Source of the DNA: JBELHR01 sp042091275
GTDB lineage: Bacteria; Bacteroidota; Bacteroidia; Flavobacteriales; Flavobacteriaceae
Reading direction: 5' to 3'
Length of the DNA stretch: 63,603 bases
Assembly (NCBI GenBank): GCA_042091275.1
Contig: JBELHR010000011.1
Span: forward strand, 1 to 63,603
The notes under the pieces are model-generated. The model ran no database searches, was not told where the DNA came from, and saw only the letters and a list, made by a program, of their open reading frames with translations. The first letter of the stretch is position 1. The number at the start of each line of letters is the position of its first letter. The position numbers were made by a program, and so were the translations under genes. Shown here piece after piece: positions 40,939 through 50,068 of the stretch.

Positions 40939-41268
40939 TTAATTACAAGAGTTTTGATGTAAATCTCGATTGATAAATTCGTAAAGGACAGATTTCATTT
41001 TGGTCCAATTTTCCATATTTATACAATAGCAAACAGAGGTTCCTTCTACATTACCTTTTATGAGGCCCAGAGATTTTAATTCTTTTAAATGTTGTGATAT
41101 CGTTGCCTGAGCAAGACCAATTTCTTGGACTAAGTCCCCGCATACACAGGCGTTTTGTTTAAAGAGTTGCTCTAAAATAGCAACACGAGCTGGATGAGCA
41201 AATGCCTTGGCAAGACCTGCGATTTCATTTTGTTTAAAGCTAAATATTTCAGTTTTCGAGATTCCCAT
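40939..41268 (-). CDS. ArsR family regulator
   Basis: 109 residues with a winged helix: AFAHPARVAILEQL, then ACVCGDLVQEIGLAQATISQHLKEL. The CVC pair in the recognition region resembles the ELCVC metalloid-sensing motif of ArsR, and the C-terminus adds another Cys. Likely represses itself and DUF6428 until arsenite or antimonite binds. Confidence 0.88.
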   Translation of the reverse strand: MGISKTEIFSFKQNEIAGLAKAFAHPARVAILEQLFKQNACVCGDLVQEIGLAQATISQHLKELKSLGLIKGNVEGTSVCYCINMENWTKMKSVLYEFINRDLHQNSCN

Positions 41269-41278
41269 AAAGTCTATT

Positions 41279-41291
41279 TATTGCAATATTA
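41279..41291 (-). promoter_or_regulatory. Possible ArsR operator over the -7 region
   Basis: TATTGCAATA (41279-41288) is a perfect palindrome overlapping a near-consensus -7 box (TAATATTG on the minus strand, 41284-41291), 11 nt before the arsR ATG. Confidence 0.35.
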
Positions 41292-41339
41292 CGATTAATA
41301 TAGATAAGTAAAATAAAAGAAGTGGTTTTTAACTTAATT

Positions 41340-42188
41340 TTAATTAAACCCTATGTTTTTTAGATTGTTATGGCTGATTTTTACTGCTTCAAGAGGCTTG
41401 ATTTCAAAGGTCATATCCTGTTCTACCATATAATATAGCATTCCTGAGAGTTCTTTGTACTCTAAGATTTCAGCAAAATCAATATTTCCCTCGCCAACTG
41501 GAGCGAAGAGGCCTTGGTCATTCATGTCTTTTACATGCCAGATCTTGAACCTGCCTGGATATTTTTCAAAGTATTCAGCGGGGTTGACTCCTGCACGATG
41601 GACCCAAAACAAGTCCATTTGAAAATTCACCCAGTCTGGATTACAATTCTCAAGTAGGTAGTCAATAGGGGCTGAGCCATTCTTGTCCTTGATAAATTCA
41701 AAATCGTGATTGTGATATAATAAACTCAAACCTGCTTCGTTACACTTTTCACCGATTTTATTTAGGATTGAGGCTAACTCCTCAATAGTTCCATTCATTC
41801 CCATGGACATAGTAGCCTCGTCGAAGTAAAACATTCCCATCGGCGGAACTGGAATTACAAAATATTGAAATCCAGCTTGTTTGACATCCGCTATCATTTC
41901 AGTCATGTTGTCTAAGGTAACCGTTCCTTGATGTGTACTAACTGGGATTAAATTATATTCGGACAATAAAGCCTTGAACTGAAGGGGCTCCATTCCATAG
42001 AATTTTCCCTTGTCATAACCGGCAGCTTCAATATAGGAGTAGCCAATATTTGATACTTCTTCCAAAGTATTTTGTGGGTTGGTAGACATATCCTCTCGCA
42101 GTGTGTAGAGGGCTACACCTCCAAACTGGTCCTGAGAAAAACTGGAAAGAGAAATAAAAAAGGCACAGATGTATAAAACAGTTCTCAT
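41340..42188 (-). CDS. Exported sugar phosphate isomerase/epimerase-like protein
   Basis: 282 residues from ATG 42188 (MRTVLYICAFFISLSSFSQ), a signal peptide ending in SFSQ. A TIM-barrel of the xylose-isomerase-like family with probable metal ligands in LLYHNHDFEF, QMDLFWVHRAG, WHVKDM and MVEQD. Such exported forms in Bacteroidota act on sugars or their oxidised derivatives in the periplasm; substrate unknown. Last of the glutaminase-porin-isomerase group. Confidence 0.82.
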   Translation of the reverse strand: MRTVLYICAFFISLSSFSQDQFGGVALYTLREDMSTNPQNTLEEVSNIGYSYIEAAGYDKGKFYGMEPLQFKALLSEYNLIPVSTHQGTVTLDNMTEMIADVKQAGFQYFVIPVPPMGMFYFDEATMSMGMNGTIEELASILNKIGEKCNEAGLSLLYHNHDFEFIKDKNGSAPIDYLLENCNPDWVNFQMDLFWVHRAGVNPAEYFEKYPGRFKIWHVKDMNDQGLFAPVGEGNIDFAEILEYKELSGMLYYMVEQDMTFEIKPLEAVKISHNNLKNIGFN

Positions 42189-42249
42189 AAAGGTTTGATT
42201 TTTTCTAAAAGTAATCATAATATATTCTACGGACAAAAAGCGAGGGAAT

Positions 42250-43512
42250 TTAGAATTTAAACATAAAGGAGGATTGTATTCGAGAGTTTTTGCCTCGAAC
42301 CCCTGTGGTATAATTTAAGTCTCCATATATAAACTCTATTCCGATTTTTACCGTTTTCCAAGGATAATAAATACAGTTTACAGAGCCGTAGTTGCTATTG
42401 TCATAGACCTGATAATCATTGTTTGCGGTGTTTAGTAGGTCGAGATATGCCCAGCCAATTGAGGCGCTGAGGTCTTTGGAAAACCAATGGTTGTAGAAGG
42501 CCATAAAAGCGAAGGCCTGAAAGGTTGTTAAATTACCTGAAGACGGATCAAAGTAGCCGTCGTATCCAGAGCCTCCCAGATCATTATAGTAGCTAGAAGA
42601 GCCATCGCTGAAAGTTATTTGAGTAGAGAAATGGCTATTGTCTTTTGTGTAGAGGTTGGAGGCCACATTGATTCCCCATCCCATTTTATTGTACTTCTCA
42701 TCCGTTAAGCTTTCGTAGGTTATCGGATGAAGAACCACTGCAGCCTTTACAAAACTCTGATTGAAATCTCGTCGATATGACGCCACTAGATTCGGTGAAA
42801 TAAACCATTTTTGATAATCCGTATTCTCATAGTTGAGGTCTGGTGTCTGTTGTTCCAAAGATAATACAACTCTATTTTTCTCGGTTTTTAGCGGGATTTT
42901 ATACCGTATTTGAATGGGGCGGCTAAAAACCATTGCGGACGGTCCCCAATAATCCAAAAGATTTGGGAAAGCCTCAACTTCCATAAAATTCGACCAGTAC
43001 ATTCCAACACCAAAACCATTGATCTCTCCGTAAGCATGTCGAATTTCGGGATAAGCTCCATTGAGGTTGAAAAAGTCCATCTCGAATAGTGTAAAGATTT
43101 CACCTTTGTCCAATTTGTATTTTGAAGTAAAGGTCAGACGCGTTTGTTTTGTGCTAAAGGTCAGTTGACCATCCCGACCGCGATTTACCATGTCGATTGC
43201 ACTATTTTGAAAACCGTAACGATTTGAGGTTCTATGGCTATCGAGAATAAAATCTGTTTGGACAAAACCACCAATGGATAGCTCGACCCCAGAAATATTT
43301 CCTTTGATAGATGGTGTGAGGTTGAGCGCTTCGATATTTCCACGAGTGAATTCTTGATAATCAGGCAGATCATCAGTGGTTCTTTCATTAATCTGTTCGA
43401 CACGTTTTTCGAGCTCCTCTATTTTTTTATATAGAGAGTCCAAGTCTTTTTCTTGACTAAAAGCAGTAAAACTTATAAAAATCAGAACGACTAAAATGAA
43501 ACTTTTTCTCAT
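42250..43512 (-). CDS. Outer-membrane porin, DcaP-like
   Basis: 420 residues from ATG 43512 (MRKSFILVV), with a signal peptide ending TAFSQ. A short coiled-coil (about 20-45, KKIEELEKRVEQI) is followed by a beta-barrel of about 16 strands ending IQSSFMFKF, with a terminal Phe as in outer-membrane proteins. ELSIGGFVQTDFILD and EMDFFNLNG match DcaP-type trimeric porins, which pass anionic or dicarboxylate substrates. Starts 4 nt after the glutaminase stop. Confidence 0.8.
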   Translation of the reverse strand: MRKSFILVVLIFISFTAFSQEKDLDSLYKKIEELEKRVEQINERTTDDLPDYQEFTRGNIEALNLTPSIKGNISGVELSIGGFVQTDFILDSHRTSNRYGFQNSAIDMVNRGRDGQLTFSTKQTRLTFTSKYKLDKGEIFTLFEMDFFNLNGAYPEIRHAYGEINGFGVGMYWSNFMEVEAFPNLLDYWGPSAMVFSRPIQIRYKIPLKTEKNRVVLSLEQQTPDLNYENTDYQKWFISPNLVASYRRDFNQSFVKAAVVLHPITYESLTDEKYNKMGWGINVASNLYTKDNSHFSTQITFSDGSSSYYNDLGGSGYDGYFDPSSGNLTTFQAFAFMAFYNHWFSKDLSASIGWAYLDLLNTANNDYQVYDNSNYGSVNCIYYPWKTVKIGIEFIYGDLNYTTGVRGKNSRIQSSFMFKF

Positions 43513-43516
43513 GGAC

Positions 43517-44512
43517 TTAGGGTTTAAATACATTGAGATTCAGTTTTTCAGACAAGTCTTTTATTACCATTTGGGCTTTTACACTATTTCCAGCTTTGTC
43601 CAAAGGCGGAGAAAAAACAGCGATTCCATATTTTCCTGGAGCGACGGCCATTATTCCACCACCGACACCACTTTTAGCAGGTAAGCCGACATAGTACAGC
43701 CATTCTCCAGAGGTGTCGTAGAGGCCTGCTGTCGCCATTACAGCTAACACTTTTGTGACATTTTCGGGCTTTAGTACACGTTTCCCTGTGACGGGGTTTA
43801 TTCCATTGTTTGCGAGAACGGCCGCCATAATAGCCAAGTCATTTGAAGTTATGGCATAGGAGCATTGTCTTGTGTAGGACCTTGTAGATTCATAGGGGTC
43901 CGCATACATTCGATTATAGGATTCAAGTAGAACTGAAATACCGACATTGTGTTGATTGGTTTTCATCTCAGAAAGGAATAATTCCTCAATTATAGAGAGG
44001 CGTCTACCGCAGAAATCCTCCATATAGGCATCAATGGTTTGATCTTTTGTCCTCCCTTGAGAGCCCAATACAATGCTATTGGTAGCAATGGCCCCTGCGT
44101 TTACAAAAGGGTTTACAGTTCTAGACGGAATAGTTTCCAGGGCTAGAACCGAATTAAAGGGCTGCCCGGTCGCATCGACACCAATAAGTCTTTCAATGGT
44201 CTTTGCATCATTTTGTTCAAGAGCAAGTGAAAATAGCATAACCTTGGAAATCGATTCGATACCAAACTCAAAGTCTGAATCCCCAGTGCTGAATAGGTTT
44301 CCTTTTAAATCTACTATACTGATAGCAAATAGATTTGGATTAACTTCAGCTAGGTAAGGAATGTAATCTGCATTTTTTCCTTGATCCACCGAGGCATACT
44401 TTTCCAAAGTTTCCTCGATTAAAAACTGTAGATTAGGTTTTTTTATCGAGAAAGAGCTAGTGAATATCAGTAGAACAACTACACATAAATATAGCAGAAC
44501 TGATTTTCTCAT
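43517..44512 (-). CDS. glsA: Exported glutaminase
   Basis: 331 residues. An N-terminal hydrophobic segment (about 5-21) precedes a full glutaminase domain: the catalytic SxxK in ESISKVMLF, NPFVNAGAIA, SAYS-like region CSYAITSNDLA, and GVGGGIMAV. Glutaminases of this family are normally cytoplasmic; the signal segment puts this one in the periplasm, where it would release ammonia and glutamate from glutamine. Encoded with a porin, which could admit the substrate. Confidence 0.88.
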   Translation of the reverse strand: MRKSVLLYLCVVVLLIFTSSFSIKKPNLQFLIEETLEKYASVDQGKNADYIPYLAEVNPNLFAISIVDLKGNLFSTGDSDFEFGIESISKVMLFSLALEQNDAKTIERLIGVDATGQPFNSVLALETIPSRTVNPFVNAGAIATNSIVLGSQGRTKDQTIDAYMEDFCGRRLSIIEELFLSEMKTNQHNVGISVLLESYNRMYADPYESTRSYTRQCSYAITSNDLAIMAAVLANNGINPVTGKRVLKPENVTKVLAVMATAGLYDTSGEWLYYVGLPAKSGVGGGIMAVAPGKYGIAVFSPPLDKAGNSVKAQMVIKDLSEKLNLNVFKP

Positions 44513-44573
44513 AAGTAAGCTTTTAGATTCTAATCACATAAGAATGAGGTATTTTCAACAAAGTAAAATTTAT

Positions 44574-45212
44574 TTACTTGTTAAAGTGCTCCTTTATATC
44601 ACTTTGAAGATCATTTAGTCGCTTCTCCAAATTTGCACTTAGCGTAGACGGCGATTTGTGAATTTTATATAAAAACGACCCTAAGTAAAGACTCAGTACC
44701 CCTGCCCAAAACAGTACAAAACTCATCCAAAACACAAGTGTAAGTCCAGCAAAACCTGGGTTCCAAATTAGTAGAATGGAAAAGAGAAGCCCTAGCACCC
44801 CTGCCCACATTAAATTGCGAGTTGCTGGAATTCCATAACCCTTTAAATCCAAGGCTAGGCTGATTGCGTTAACCGATCGAAACATAACAAGAAAACCAAT
44901 ATATAAAGGAAGAGTGGCCATTGATATTTCAGGCCTAACCAACATTATAAATCCAAAAGCTGCGGTGATAACTCCGAACAATAAAGTCCAAATCCAACTA
45001 TCCATTTCATTTTTATTAGCATAGGAAAAAGTTATTTCTGCCAGACCTGTAAGGATAAAGGAAATGCTAAATAGATAGGTAAGTGCCAAGAATGATTGTT
45101 CTGGAGTGACAATACTATAGATTGCTAAGGCTATAAATACAACTCCCACCACAAAAGGGATATACCAATGATTTACTGCATTCTTAATTGATTTCAAAGT
45201 TAACTGTGCCAT
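44574..45212 (-). CDS. HdeD family membrane protein (DUF308)
   Basis: 212 residues with six predicted helices in three pairs and a basic C-terminal tail. FVVGVVFIALAIYSIVTPEQSFLAL and FGFIMLVRPEISMATLPLYIGF are typical of HdeD, an inner-membrane protein linked to acid resistance in enterobacteria. Role here not known. Single gene. Confidence 0.8.
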   Translation of the reverse strand: MAQLTLKSIKNAVNHWYIPFVVGVVFIALAIYSIVTPEQSFLALTYLFSISFILTGLAEITFSYANKNEMDSWIWTLLFGVITAAFGFIMLVRPEISMATLPLYIGFLVMFRSVNAISLALDLKGYGIPATRNLMWAGVLGLLFSILLIWNPGFAGLTLVFWMSFVLFWAGVLSLYLGSFLYKIHKSPSTLSANLEKRLNDLQSDIKEHFNK

Positions 45213-45260
45213 AATTTATGTTTTTAATAAATATACGACATTATTCGTGAAAAAATTTGG

Positions 45261-45295
45261 AGCAAAAAAAAGACCAATCGAATCGATTGGTCTTT
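45261..45295 (-). terminator. Terminator between response regulator and hdeD-like gene
   Basis: AAAGACCAATCG and CGATTGGTCTTT form a perfect 12-bp stem (45269-45294) followed by eight T on the minus strand. Also T-rich on the other side, so possibly bidirectional. Confidence 0.85.
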
Positions 45296-45406
45296 GTTAT
45301 GTTTATTTGTCTAACCTCCTACCCCTAAAATGTTACAAAATAAACACATTGTAAATATAGCCACAAACAGGGGTTTATATGCTACACAATCATGTAGTAA
45401 TTGTTT

Positions 45407-46021
45407 TTATTGGGTTAAATAGATTTTGATAGCTTCAATATTACTTTTTACCTCTAGTTTAGAATAGATGTTTTTTGTGTGGTATCGTATTCCGTCAACT
45501 CCAATAAAAAGCTGATCTGCTATTGCTTTTTGACTGAGACCCTCGGAGAGTAGTTTGAGAACACTCATTTCTCGTTCTGTCAAAGATTTTAGTTTTTCAG
45601 AAACGGGACGAATCCCCTTTAAATGATTGATTAGCTTCTCGGCTACTCCAGGAGAGAGGGAAGCTCTCTGTCCATCTAAACTATTTTTTAAATCCTCTAG
45701 AGAGGAACTTTTGTGAATATATCCATCTGCCCCGAGTTTTAGGGCCTCTAAAATTACTTTGTCATCCTCGATATTACTAAAAATCATTATTTTACTATCG
45801 GGCAATAAATGCTTTATTTTTGGTATTGCTTGATGGCCCTTAATACCTGGGAGCTGAATGTCTAAAAGTATGATATCGGGGGAATCGAACTTTACAAAGT
45901 CTTTATAAAACTGTTCTACACTAGGAGAACATATGTCACACAGATAACCTTCTAAGCTGTTGAAATAGCTTTTAATAGTGTCTTGAATTAATTTGTGGTC
46001 TTCAATTAAAGCAATTCTCAT
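45407..46021 (-). CDS. LuxR/NarL family response regulator
   Basis: 204 residues. Receiver domain with Asp-Glu acid pair (ALIEDHK), phosphoacceptor Asp in IILLDIQLPG, and Lys in IHKSS; C-terminal LuxR helix-turn-helix with LTEREMSVLKLLSEGLSQKAI (in two parts) and VKSNIEAI. Start overlaps the kinase stop (ATGA), so kinase and regulator are partners. Target genes unknown. Confidence 0.92.
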   Translation of the reverse strand: MRIALIEDHKLIQDTIKSYFNSLEGYLCDICSPSVEQFYKDFVKFDSPDIILLDIQLPGIKGHQAIPKIKHLLPDSKIMIFSNIEDDKVILEALKLGADGYIHKSSSLEDLKNSLDGQRASLSPGVAEKLINHLKGIRPVSEKLKSLTEREMSVLKLLSEGLSQKAIADQLFIGVDGIRYHTKNIYSKLEVKSNIEAIKIYLTQ

Positions 46022-48786
46022 AGTTTATCGATGATTATAGTTGTGGTCCAGTTTTTTGTTTTGTCAATTTTTAAACTAAATCCTGCATTTTTAGCTCTTT
46101 CTTTCATAATTGAAATTCCAAAAGCACCATAGCCAACAGTATCTTCTTTTTTATCAATAGAGCTGCCGTCCTGAAAAATTTTCACAATCAACCCTTTACC
46201 GGAATTCGCAATAATTACATTAAAGGTGTCGTATGAGGAATACTTGATAAAATTTGAAAGAGTTTCTTTTAGGATTAGATATAGATTTTCTTTGACTTTT
46301 GGTTTTAGAATAGCAGATTTATTTAGGTTGCCGGTTTTAATTTTATATTTATACTTTCCTGTTGAAAGCCTTAGTTTCAGCAATTTATCTATGCGCTCCA
46401 CCATAGCTCCAAGAGTTTGGTTACTCGGTTTTAGTGTCCATATTAGGTCGCTCACATTGATCATAGTACTCTCCGTAATATTTTTGATGGAGAGTAGTTC
46501 TCGCTTTTGATCATCTGAGGCTTTTAATGCGAGGAGCTCTGTTTTAAATTTTATCGCGGTCAAATCCCCTCCCATCTCATCGTGAAGATCCGATGCAAAT
46601 TGAGTTTTTGCCTCTGCAAGTTTAATCTTCACTTGGTTTTGATAATATAGAATTAAAGATATCGAAGAAGATAAAATTAAAACAATTAAGGACATGAACC
46701 ACCCGGACTTATAAAAGACAGGCATAACTCTAAATTTAATTTTAAGAGTATTTCGCGATTTTTGTTTTCTTTCATTCTCCGCCCTAACATTTAAAGAATA
46801 ATAATCCTCTGGAAGATAGGGAAACATTAAGGAGTTGGAGTTATCAGATTTGATTGGGGTTTCGGTATCAAATGCATAGATATAATCCGTTTTTTTTGGC
46901 GATCTCAAATCATTAGATGCTAGCTCGAAAACAATTTGGTAGCTTTGAGGAGGAAAAACTATTGTTTCGTCCACCTTTGGTTGAACTATTTCCTTTTTTT
47001 CTCCAGCACTATTTACATAAGTTATTTTTCTAAGAAAAACATCAAATTGACTTTTTGCTATAAATGAATTATCTGTATTAAGCCGTGTAACTCCATTTTG
47101 CGTTCCCATATAAAGTTGGCCTGTACTCTCGTCAAAAAAGTCAGAATAGGAGTTAAATTCCCTATCACTCAAACCTTCATTTTTTGTAATTCGATCTGAT
47201 ATGTTTTTCTTCATATTATATAGTGCAAGACCGTCATTTGTTCCAATGTATACAGTGGAATTAACAATACCCAGGCTGTAGCAAGTCAAATCTTCTAGTC
47301 CAAGATTTTTTCCAATTGTAACACTTTTTCCAGAGCCTGGATCTAACTTCTTTACTCCGTGATATAGAGTGGTATAATACAAAGCGCTTTTATGACTTTT
47401 TATTGACCGAATAGTGAAGTTGTTTTTAAACTTTTTTGAGTTTGTAAATTCATTGTTTTTAAAACCAAAAGTCTCGACAAAACCCTTTCCTGCCATAGCA
47501 TACTGCGCTGGCTTTATTTCAATTAAATCTTGACAATTGATGTTTTGTTTTAGTTTGTGATTTCTTGTTTTAGGGTCAAATACTATCACTCCGTGATTTT
47601 GACAAACAAACCAAAGAAGACCAGATGAATCTTTAAATATTTTAGTTATCATAAAGCCATTCAAAAAGTCAAAATACTGTGGGGCTTTTTGGATTTTTTC
47701 ACCAGACATTTGATAAAGTCCTGAATATTCTGTCCCGATATATAGCGTGTCTTTATTCTTATAATATAGGCTGTAGGGCCTTCGCATTTTCTTTATGAGC
47801 TTTATCTTTGTTTCAGTTTCTAATGAATTTAGAGAGATGAACCTTTCTGAAGCAAAGGCCAAGGTTCCATCTGGACTTTTTGCCAGACCGCGCATTTTTC
47901 CATTTGAAAGCGCGGATACTTTTGGGTTTTTTGGAACGAATTGATAAAGACCGTCTTTCGTTGCCAACCAATAAAAGCCCATTTCATCTTTTAGGACGTC
48001 ATCTATCGTGGTGAAAAAATCAGCATTGTTTTGAGAATCCCGGATAGGTAGATCATTTTTATGGATTAGGTTTTCTTTTAGGTTAAATTCAAAAAAATCC
48101 GTTAAGCTCTTTCGTATTGGCCAAAGCTTGGTTCGCTTTCGAGTCATACCTTTTGGAAAAAGAGAAATGTTTTCTTCTTTTTCTTTGGTAGTAATATTAT
48201 ATCGATTAAACAGATTGTCAGCATCTATTATTTCTCCAATAATCTCTATTTGGTTGTTGTTTTCTCTCAACATGCAAAGACGAATGTTTTCCTTTAGTAA
48301 ACTTTCATCGAGAACGAGAGGAATTTTTTCACCATTTTTTATGTTCAGCTTAAAGGCTTTTTTGTCGGAGTTAAAGACATATACCCATCCATCTATAACT
48401 TTACTTATCAGAACAAAAACTGGTTCTTTTTGATCGATCAGAAGGATCTTGTTTAAGTTATAGTTACTAGTATTAAAAACATACAAACCTCTTTTGGTCC
48501 CAAGAAGAACCTCCTCCGGAGATATTTTAGTAATACGAACAAATTCATCGAGTTGAAAATCTTTGTTTTCATAACTGAGAATGTGTTTGGAATGAACACC
48601 GTCGTAATGATAAAGCCCATTGTTAGTTCCTAGAAACAGGAAGCCCAGCTCATCCTTAAATAGACTTTGCATCTCAATATTTTGGTCGTTGAGATCGAAG
48701 TCAACTTTAGTAAGAATCCCATTCTGACTCCAAGAGGAGCATATAATAAATAAAAAGAAGGCAAATAGTTGGTGACCATTTCTCAT
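46018..48786 (-). CDS. Two-component sensor kinase with periplasmic beta-propeller and HisKA_3 domain
   Basis: 922 residues from ATG 48786 (MRNGHQLFAFFL), a signal peptide ending SSWSQ. Repeated propeller (Reg_prop) units, for example GFLFLGTNNGLYHYDG and GFYWLATKDGLYQF, cover about 25-590; a Y_Y_Y domain follows, then one membrane helix (about 700-722), the phosphoacceptor His in ASDLHDEMGGDLTAI, and a HATPase domain to the end with DGSSIDKKEDTVGYGAFG. It probably senses a polymer or peptide in the periplasm. Unlike hybrid systems of gut Bacteroides, the regulator is a separate protein. Confidence 0.9.
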   Translation of the reverse strand: MRNGHQLFAFFLFIICSSWSQNGILTKVDFDLNDQNIEMQSLFKDELGFLFLGTNNGLYHYDGVHSKHILSYENKDFQLDEFVRITKISPEEVLLGTKRGLYVFNTSNYNLNKILLIDQKEPVFVLISKVIDGWVYVFNSDKKAFKLNIKNGEKIPLVLDESLLKENIRLCMLRENNNQIEIIGEIIDADNLFNRYNITTKEKEENISLFPKGMTRKRTKLWPIRKSLTDFFEFNLKENLIHKNDLPIRDSQNNADFFTTIDDVLKDEMGFYWLATKDGLYQFVPKNPKVSALSNGKMRGLAKSPDGTLAFASERFISLNSLETETKIKLIKKMRRPYSLYYKNKDTLYIGTEYSGLYQMSGEKIQKAPQYFDFLNGFMITKIFKDSSGLLWFVCQNHGVIVFDPKTRNHKLKQNINCQDLIEIKPAQYAMAGKGFVETFGFKNNEFTNSKKFKNNFTIRSIKSHKSALYYTTLYHGVKKLDPGSGKSVTIGKNLGLEDLTCYSLGIVNSTVYIGTNDGLALYNMKKNISDRITKNEGLSDREFNSYSDFFDESTGQLYMGTQNGVTRLNTDNSFIAKSQFDVFLRKITYVNSAGEKKEIVQPKVDETIVFPPQSYQIVFELASNDLRSPKKTDYIYAFDTETPIKSDNSNSLMFPYLPEDYYSLNVRAENERKQKSRNTLKIKFRVMPVFYKSGWFMSLIVLILSSSISLILYYQNQVKIKLAEAKTQFASDLHDEMGGDLTAIKFKTELLALKASDDQKRELLSIKNITESTMINVSDLIWTLKPSNQTLGAMVERIDKLLKLRLSTGKYKYKIKTGNLNKSAILKPKVKENLYLILKETLSNFIKYSSYDTFNVIIANSGKGLIVKIFQDGSSIDKKEDTVGYGAFGISIMKERAKNAGFSLKIDKTKNWTTTIIIDKL

Positions 48787-48854
48787 ATCTCTAAAATACA
48801 AATTACTGCAGAAATAGCCGCTTAGATTGTGATAGATTCCCCAAATGTAAAGGG

Positions 48855-48891
48855 AAAAAAATAAAGGTTATCGAAACGATAACCTTTATTT
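48855..48891 (-). terminator. Minus-strand hairpin upstream of the sensor kinase gene
   Basis: AATAAAGGTTATCG and CGATAACCTTTATT form a perfect 14-bp stem followed by seven T on the minus strand. An exact TATATTTG box on the minus strand (48930-48937) lies upstream. Either an attenuator in the kinase leader, the end of a short RNA, or a stop for antisense transcripts from the right. Confidence 0.7.
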
Positions 48892-49022
48892 GGGTTTGGA
48901 GGATTCCATTTTTGTCTAATCAAAACGTCCAAATATACAATAAAAAGACGAAAACATTAAACAAAAAAATACTGTTTTGATTTTTTTAAGATTGTTTTTT
49001 ACCGATAGGCAGGGCTATACTC

Positions 49023-49030
49023 TATCTTTG
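49023..49030 (+). promoter_or_regulatory. -7 box of the pirin gene
   Basis: TATCTTTG, exact TAnnTTTG; transcription would start about 9 nt before ATG 49046. No well-spaced -33 TTG. Confidence 0.5.
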
Positions 49031-49045
49031 AGAAAAATTATTACA

Positions 49046-50068
49046 ATGGCTAGCAAAATCATACTTGACGTAGAGAGATTAGGAGGTACTTGGCAGACCC
49101 TAGATCCGTTTTTATTTTCCGTTCACCATTTAGACTATTATCCAGAAGGGAACGAATCACTCGGTCCGAAAGAAGGGGTTTCAGGAAGAAATATTGGTCA
49201 AGATTTTGCTAATAAGGACGGTTGGAACATGTATCACGGAAGAAGAGTGCCAGGTTTCCCTTATCATCCTCATAGAGGTTTTGAAACGGTTACCGTTGTG
49301 GAACAAGGTTTTGCTGATCACAGTGATTCGCTCGGCTCTACGGGAAGATTTGGACAGGGAGACGTACAATGGATGACAGCTGGAAAAGGAGTCCAACACG
49401 CTGAAATGTTTCCCTTACTAAACCCCAATGGGCCAAATACCTTGGAGCTTTTCCAAATTTGGTTGAATTTGCCTGCTGATAAAAAATGGGTAGAACCCGA
49501 GTATAAAATGCTTTGGAATGAAAAAATTCCAGTTGTTGAAGAAAAGGATTCCAAAGGCCTTCTCTCCAAAACAAAGATTATTTCTGGAAAATATAAATCC
49601 TATAGTTCCTTGAACTCTCCTTTGAATTCTTGGGCGAGTGATCCTGAAAATGAGCTTGCAATTTGGCTTGTAAAGATTGAGGCTGGAGGCAGCTATATAC
49701 TGCCGAAGTCTATTAGACAAGGCCTGAATAGATCTCTGTATCTTTTTCAAGGCAAGGGGGCGAGTTTCGATGGAACTAATATTTCCAACTACAATAGAGT
49801 AGTGGTAAAGTCCGATAGTGATATGGAAATCATTGCCGGAAATAGCGAGGTCTCTATTCTCGTTCTCCAAGCAAAACCAATTGGAGAGCCCGTGGTAAAA
49901 TACGGTCCCTTTGTTATGAATACTGAGCAAGAAATTCAGGATGCTTATAACAGCTATAGAAAGACCCAATTTGGGGGCTGGCCATGGCCAGAATCTGAAT
50001 TTGTGCACCCTAGAGAAACGCAGAGATTCGCAAAGTTCGCGGATGGGAAAACAGAGTTTCCAGGTTAA
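49046..50068 (+). CDS. Pirin family protein
   Basis: 340 residues from ATG 49046 (MASKIILDVERLGGTWQ); the longer frame covers the promoter. The bicupin signature is FPYHPHRGFETVTVVEQG with metal-binding His and Glu, and HAEMFPLL holds the fourth ligand. Pirins bind iron and can act as quercetin dioxygenases or redox-linked regulators. Cytoplasmic. Its stop shares TTAA with the stop of the convergent PepSY-reductase gene. Confidence 0.9.
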   Translation: MASKIILDVERLGGTWQTLDPFLFSVHHLDYYPEGNESLGPKEGVSGRNIGQDFANKDGWNMYHGRRVPGFPYHPHRGFETVTVVEQGFADHSDSLGSTGRFGQGDVQWMTAGKGVQHAEMFPLLNPNGPNTLELFQIWLNLPADKKWVEPEYKMLWNEKIPVVEEKDSKGLLSKTKIISGKYKSYSSLNSPLNSWASDPENELAIWLVKIEAGGSYILPKSIRQGLNRSLYLFQGKGASFDGTNISNYNRVVVKSDSDMEIIAGNSEVSILVLQAKPIGEPVVKYGPFVMNTEQEIQDAYNSYRKTQFGGWPWPESEFVHPRETQRFAKFADGKTEFPG

